A stretch of 64,000 nucleotides of DNA. It comes from Clavibacter michiganensis (GTDB lineage Bacteria; Actinomycetota; Actinomycetes; Actinomycetales; Microbacteriaceae). Each line of letters opens with the position of its first letter. The first letter of the stretch is position 1. The translations under genes were made by a program, and so were the position numbers. Under the pieces are notes generated by a model, which had not been told where the DNA came from, did no database searches, and saw nothing but the letters and a program-made list of their open reading frames with translations. The stretch spans positions 1-64,000 of the forward strand of contig NZ_MDJZ01000005.1 in the NCBI RefSeq assembly GCF_002151125.1. Direction: 5' to 3'. This document shows, piece after piece, positions 60,319-64,000 of the stretch.

Positions 60319-63300
60319 AGCCGCTCCGGCTTCAGCGACCGGTCCTCGGCGACGAAGTAGAACTCCGCGTCGATGAGGTCCGGGTCGATGCCCCGCCACT
60401 TCGCGAACGCGAGGCGGTAGAGCGCGAGCTGCAGCTGCTTGAGCTCGAGGTCGGCCGCGTCCTTCGGGGTGCGGCCGGTCTTCCAGTCGACGACGCGGTA
60501 GCGGCCGTCGATGAGGAAGACCGCGTCGATCTTGCAGATGACGACCTGGCCGGCGAGCTCCATGTGGATCTCGACCTCCACCTCCTCCGGCTTCCGGCTC
60601 GCCCATTCGCTCGCTTCGAACGTCGCGCGCAGCCGGTCGAGGTCCGCCTGCTCGACGGGCGGCTCGGTCGGATCCTGGTCGAGCTCGACGCCGGACGCGT
60701 CGATGACGTCGGCCGTGCCCGCGGGCCCGTAGCGGGACTCGACCCAGCCGTGGAAGAGCGTGCCGAGCCGGGTCTGCCGGTAGGGCCGCTCCGGCATGGG
60801 GCGGCGCAGGCGCGCGGCGACGCCCGCGGGGTCGCTCACGAAGTCCTTGAAGCGCGACGCGGGGATGCGCGTGGGCAGGTCGACCAGCTCGGCGTCCCGG
60901 GCGCGGGCGTCGCGCTCGGCGAGGAGCAGGTCGATGTCGCGGGTCCAGACGGTCTCCGCCCGGGGATCCGCGACGGCGACGGCCTCCGCGGCCGCGCGGA
61001 CGCGGGCCTCGCGCGGGCCGAGCGGCGGGAGCGGCCAGGCGACGCGCGCGGATCCGGGCTCGTGCGGGTTCTCCTCCAGCTCCGGCGCCTCGGGGAGCGC
61101 GTCGGGCCCGATGAGGCCGACCTCCTGGATCTCGCAGAGGAACGCGCCCGGGCCCCGCGGCTTCTGCTGCGTGGACCAGAACGAGCCCGTGAGCAGCAGG
61201 TCGGAGCGCGTGCGCGTCACGGCGACGTACGCGAGCCGGCGCTGCTCGGCCGCGTTCCGCTCCTCCAGCTCCTCGCCGAACGCCTCCATCGCCTCGGCGA
61301 ACTCCTTCTGCGTCTCCACGCCGCGCCACGCGAGCGACGGCAGCTCGGCGGAGTCGCCGCGGAACTCGAACGGCAGCGCGCCGAACGCGACCCAGCCCCT
61401 CTTCTCCCGCAGCGTGCCGGGCAGCTCGCCGTCGACCATGCGCGGCACGGCGACGACGTCCCACTCGAGGCCCTTGGATCCGTGGATGGTGAGGATCTGG
61501 ACGGTGCCGGGCTCCGGCTCCTCGGTGCGCGGCGCGAGGTTGTCGCGCCGCTCCGCCTCGGCGAGCCAGGCGAGGAACGGGCCGAGCGTGCCCGCGGAGT
61601 CGCCCTGGAGGTAGCCGGCCACCTGCTCGGTGAAGGCCTCGAGGCTCGCGCGGCCGAGCGGATCCGTCTCGTTGGCGGCGACCTCGATGTCGAGCAGCAG
61701 CTCCTGCTGCACGACCGTGACGAGGTCCACCAGGTCCAGCCCGACGCGGGAGCGGAGGACCTGGAGCTGGCGGCCGGCGGCGCGGAGGCGCGCGAGGCCC
61801 TCCTCGCTGAAGGCCGCGAGCGCCGTGTGGCCCTCGCGGGCGCCGACGACGAAGTCGAGCGCGTCGACGACGGATCCGACCTCGTCGGGCACCACGGAGG
61901 CCCGGAGTCCGTCGCGCACCTCGTCGGCGAGCGGCTTCTGCGCGTGGTCCCGGGACATCAGCCACGAGGCGACGCGGGACAGCGCGTGCACGTCCTTCGT
62001 GCCGATCCGCCAGCGCGCGCCCGTGAGCAGGCGCACCAGCTCGCTGCCCGCGGTGGGGTCGTGCAGCACGCGGAGCACGCAGACGAGGTCGACCACGGCC
62101 GGCTGGTCGAGCAGGCCGCCGAGCCCGAGCACGCGGAACGGGACGCCGCGGTCGGCGAGCGCCGTGGTGAACGGCTCGATGGTCTTGAGCGAGCGGCAGA
62201 GCATCGCAGCCGAGCGCGGACGTCCGTCGGATCCCGTCTGCCGCAGTCGGTCCGCGAACCACGCGGCGACGCTCGCGGCCTCGTCCGCGACGGTCTCCTC
62301 GTAGGCGACGTCGAGGCGGCCGTCGCCCGCGTCGGGCCGGGGCTCCAGCCGCGCCACGGGAATGCGCGACGCCGCGGTGAGCGGCTCGACGATGCGGTTG
62401 GCGGCGCCGAGCACGGACGCCGGGTTCCGCCAGCTGGTGGACAGCGCGTAGACGGGCACGTCGGCGGCGCCCGCGCCCGGGGGCGCGAAGTCGGCGCCGA
62501 AGCGCGCGAGGTTCGCCGCGCTCGCGCCGCGCCAGCCGTAGATGGACTGGTGCGGATCCCCCACGGCCATGACGGGGGTGCCGCCGAACAGGGTGGACAG
62601 GAGCCGCGTCTGCACGACCGAGGTGTCCTGGTACTCGTCGAGCAGCACCACGCGGAAGCGCGCGCGATGCTCCGCCACGACCTGCGGCACGCGCTCGCAG
62701 ATGGCGAGGGCGAAGGCGACCTGGTCGCTGTACTCGACGAGCCCGCGCCGGGTCTTCTCCTCCTGGAACCGCACGGCGAGGTCGACGAGCGGCGGCAGCG
62801 CGCCCACGGCGGCGACCGCGTCGGCGGCGGGAGCCTTGCGGATGCGGGCGGATCCGAACGGCAGCTCCTCGAGGCGCGTGAACGACGCCGCGAGGCGCAC
62901 GACCTCGGTCGGATCCGCGACGTTCTCGCTCATCGCCCGGCTGAGGGAGATGACGGCCTGGGTGATGGGATCCACGCCGCGGCCGAGCTCGAGCAGCCGT
63001 GGGTCGGTGCTCTCGACGACGAGCCGGCGCGCGAGCTGCCACGCGGACGCCTCCGTGAGCACGACCGACTCCGACTCGCGGCCGATGAGGGTGGCGCTGT
63101 CGCGGAAGATGCCGTTGGCGAAGGCGTTGTAGGTCTGCACGGTGGGCGTCGCGAACGCGTCCGCGGGGGCGGCCGCGAGGCCGGCCTGCTGCAGCTGCTC
63201 GATGCGCGCCCGGATCCGGACCCCGAGCTCGCCCGCGGCCTTGCGCGTGAAGGTGAGGCCGAGGATCTCCTCGACGCCCACGTGCCCGTTCGCGAGCAGC

Positions 63301-63539
63301 CACACGACGCGGCTCGCCATCGTCTCGGTCTTGCCGCTGCCGGCGCCCGCGACCACGAGGCCGGGCTCGAGCGGCGACTCGATGACGCGCCGCTGCTGCT
63401 CCGTGGGGCTCGGCAGGCCGAGCGTCTCCGCGATGCGGCGGGCGCTGACCATGCCGCCCTCGGCCGCGACGCCCCGGGCCTCGCCGGTCGCGTCGGTCGC
63501 GCCGGTCGCCTCGGTGCCGCCCATGCCGGCGCCGCTCAT
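60231..63539 (-). CDS. adnB: AdnB-like UvrD helicase with C-terminal PD-(D/E)XK nuclease
   Basis: The 1102-residue protein joins a UvrD-type helicase to a RecB-family nuclease. Walker A is GAGSGKT at 65-71, motif II LLDEYQDTS, motif III GDPHQSIYGWRG, and motif VI VAVTRTR. The nuclease has KIDAVFLID, then VVDWKTG with Asp1018 and Lys1020, and QLQLALYRLAF. The AdnAB motor-nuclease resects double-strand breaks in actinobacteria. Its ATG overlaps the upstream adnA stop (ATGA), so the two subunits are co-translated. Length equals that of mycobacterial AdnB. It converges on the pseudokinase gene with an 88-nt overlap. Confidence 0.93.
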   Translation of the reverse strand: MSGAGMGGTEATGATDATGEARGVAAEGGMVSARRIAETLGLPSPTEQQRRVIESPLEPGLVVAGAGSGKTETMASRVVWLLANGHVGVEEILGLTFTRKAAGELGVRIRARIEQLQQAGLAAAPADAFATPTVQTYNAFANGIFRDSATLIGRESESVVLTEASAWQLARRLVVESTDPRLLELGRGVDPITQAVISLSRAMSENVADPTEVVRLAASFTRLEELPFGSARIRKAPAADAVAAVGALPPLVDLAVRFQEEKTRRGLVEYSDQVAFALAICERVPQVVAEHRARFRVVLLDEYQDTSVVQTRLLSTLFGGTPVMAVGDPHQSIYGWRGASAANLARFGADFAPPGAGAADVPVYALSTSWRNPASVLGAANRIVEPLTAASRIPVARLEPRPDAGDGRLDVAYEETVADEAASVAAWFADRLRQTGSDGRPRSAAMLCRSLKTIEPFTTALADRGVPFRVLGLGGLLDQPAVVDLVCVLRVLHDPTAGSELVRLLTGARWRIGTKDVHALSRVASWLMSRDHAQKPLADEVRDGLRASVVPDEVGSVVDALDFVVGAREGHTALAAFSEEGLARLRAAGRQLQVLRSRVGLDLVDLVTVVQQELLLDIEVAANETDPLGRASLEAFTEQVAGYLQGDSAGTLGPFLAWLAEAERRDNLAPRTEEPEPGTVQILTIHGSKGLEWDVVAVPRMVDGELPGTLREKRGWVAFGALPFEFRGDSAELPSLAWRGVETQKEFAEAMEAFGEELEERNAAEQRRLAYVAVTRTRSDLLLTGSFWSTQQKPRGPGAFLCEIQEVGLIGPDALPEAPELEENPHEPGSARVAWPLPPLGPREARVRAAAEAVAVADPRAETVWTRDIDLLLAERDARARDAELVDLPTRIPASRFKDFVSDPAGVAARLRRPMPERPYRQTRLGTLFHGWVESRYGPAGTADVIDASGVELDQDPTEPPVEQADLDRLRATFEASEWASRKPEEVEVEIHMELAGQVVICKIDAVFLIDGRYRVVDWKTGRTPKDAADLELKQLQLALYRLAFAKWRGIDPDLIDAEFYFVAEDRSLKPERLYSEEDLVGLWSGARTPDASRAPSGETVG

Positions 63540-64000
63540 GCCGACACCGCCCGCACGAGGTGGATGCGGTAGCGCCGGGCCGACCCCGGATCCCGCTCCC
63601 CCAGGTCCGGCGTGCCCTCGAAGCTCGCGCCCGCCATGCCCTCGGCGGCCTCGGCGATGCGCGCGCGGAACGCGTCGAGCTCCTCCCGCGTGAGCGGCTC
63701 CTGCGGCAGCTCGCGGTAGGGCAGGCCGCGCGTGCCGCCCGAGACGTACAGCAGCTTCGCGCCGCCGGACGGCGTGCCGGCGGGCACCTGCTCGAGCGAG
63801 CCCTCCACGTAGGCGAGCTGGTAGGAGCCGAGCTGCGCGTGCGCGGGGATCTCGGCGCGGGTCGGGTGGTGCCGGCCGGTCTTGAGGTCGACGATGACCA
63901 CGCGGCCCCCCTCGGTGAGCTCGATGCGGTCGATCTTCCCCCGGAGGCGCGCGACGCCCACCTCCAGCTCGAAGCCGCCCTCGGCCGCGAGCATGCGCCC
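63536..64000 (-). CDS. adnA: AdnA-like helicase-nuclease, C-terminal nuclease fragment (5' end outside window)
   Basis: The last 154 codons are present and the frame is open to the right edge. The fragment has the RecB-family PD-(D/E)XK core: GKIDRIELTEGGRVVIVDLK with the catalytic Asp and Lys, then QLGSYQLAYVEG. It lies directly upstream of and overlaps adnB by 4 nt, the order known for adnA-adnB. The helicase part must lie beyond the window. Confidence 0.88.
   Translation of the reverse strand, partial: GRMLAAEGGFELEVGVARLRGKIDRIELTEGGRVVIVDLKTGRHHPTRAEIPAHAQLGSYQLAYVEGSLEQVPAGTPSGGAKLLYVSGGTRGLPYRELPQEPLTREELDAFRARIAEAAEGMAGASFEGTPDLGERDPGSARRYRIHLVRAVSA

Noticed and set aside
60564-63572. 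A 1002-codon plus-strand frame opposite adnB and a 1346-codon minus-strand frame (59263-63303)
   Set aside because: High GC keeps antisense and shifted frames open. They lack motifs, while the adnB frame carries all helicase and nuclease motifs.

Overview
The window is very GC-rich bacterial chromosome, densely packed with genes. It has frequent GTG starts, 4-nt ATGA/GTGA gene overlaps, GC-rich terminator hairpins without T-tracts and many apparently leaderless promoters. Gene content (AdnAB helicase-nuclease, UvrD2-type helicase, DUF2342 metalloprotease, UPF0182, YlbL-type PDZ protease, a SipW-type signal peptidase with TasA-like substrates) indicates an actinobacterium. A Microbacteriaceae member, most likely Clavibacter or a close relative, fits best; this is inference, not a database match. 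I see no rRNA, CRISPR array, insertion sequence, prophage or replication origin. There is one tRNA (initiator tRNA-fMet, minus strand).

Layout. 0-6.3 kb: tail of a fatty acid desaturase, then minus-strand genes for a RecF-like ATPase, a diacylglycerol kinase-family protein, a BCCT osmolyte transporter and an orphan PAS histidine kinase. 6.3-9.7 kb: a plus-strand operon of three small exported TasA/camelysin-like proteins plus their SipW-type signal peptidase, preceded by four CTTG repeats at an exact 22-bp period. 9.7-13.7 kb: a minus-strand ChvE-MmsA-MmsB sugar ABC importer with strong intercistronic hairpins. 14.0-17.8 kb: a four-gene overlapping operon (ABC exporter ATPase and permease, HisKA_3 kinase, NarL-type regulator). 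18-30.5 kb: a patchwork of small metabolic and regulatory genes (DUF418, PRISE-type reductase, hydrolase-MarR pair, ring-cleaving dioxygenase-hydrolase pair, PASTA protein, XRE-cupin regulator, methyltransferase). 30.5-38.1 kb: DUF4184 membrane protein, DeaD helicase, acetyltransferase-hydrolase pair, carboxylesterase, TetR regulator and an ArsC/LMW-phosphatase relative. 38.2-41.7 kb: a secreted protein of about 1150 residues with seven Ig-like repeats and a C-terminal SGNH/SASA esterase domain. 42-49.3 kb: DUF3817 and YitT membrane proteins, a siderophore-interacting flavoprotein, lipB-lipA, PadR-ABC1 kinase pair, a peroxiredoxin-like protein and tRNA-fMet. 49.4-64 kb: a block whose content and order resemble the mycobacterial Rv3193c-Rv3202c region: UPF0182, PDZ-S16 protease, DUF2342, an E1/ThiF-like protein, uvrD2, nudC, a phosphotransferase-fold protein, adnB and the end of adnA.

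How the genes work together. lipB and lipA form a two-step lipoylation pathway. The SipW-type peptidase should process the three adjacent exported proteins. The sensor pair at 14-16 kb probably controls the ABC exporter it is co-transcribed with. adnA, adnB and uvrD2 belong to DNA double-strand-break processing. The strongest oddities are: a phosphotransferase-fold protein that has lost its catalytic residues next to adnAB; a NudC with no cysteines and so no zinc ribbon; convergent genes overlapping by 88-780 nt; and a clear excess of the palindrome GGATCC across the window.
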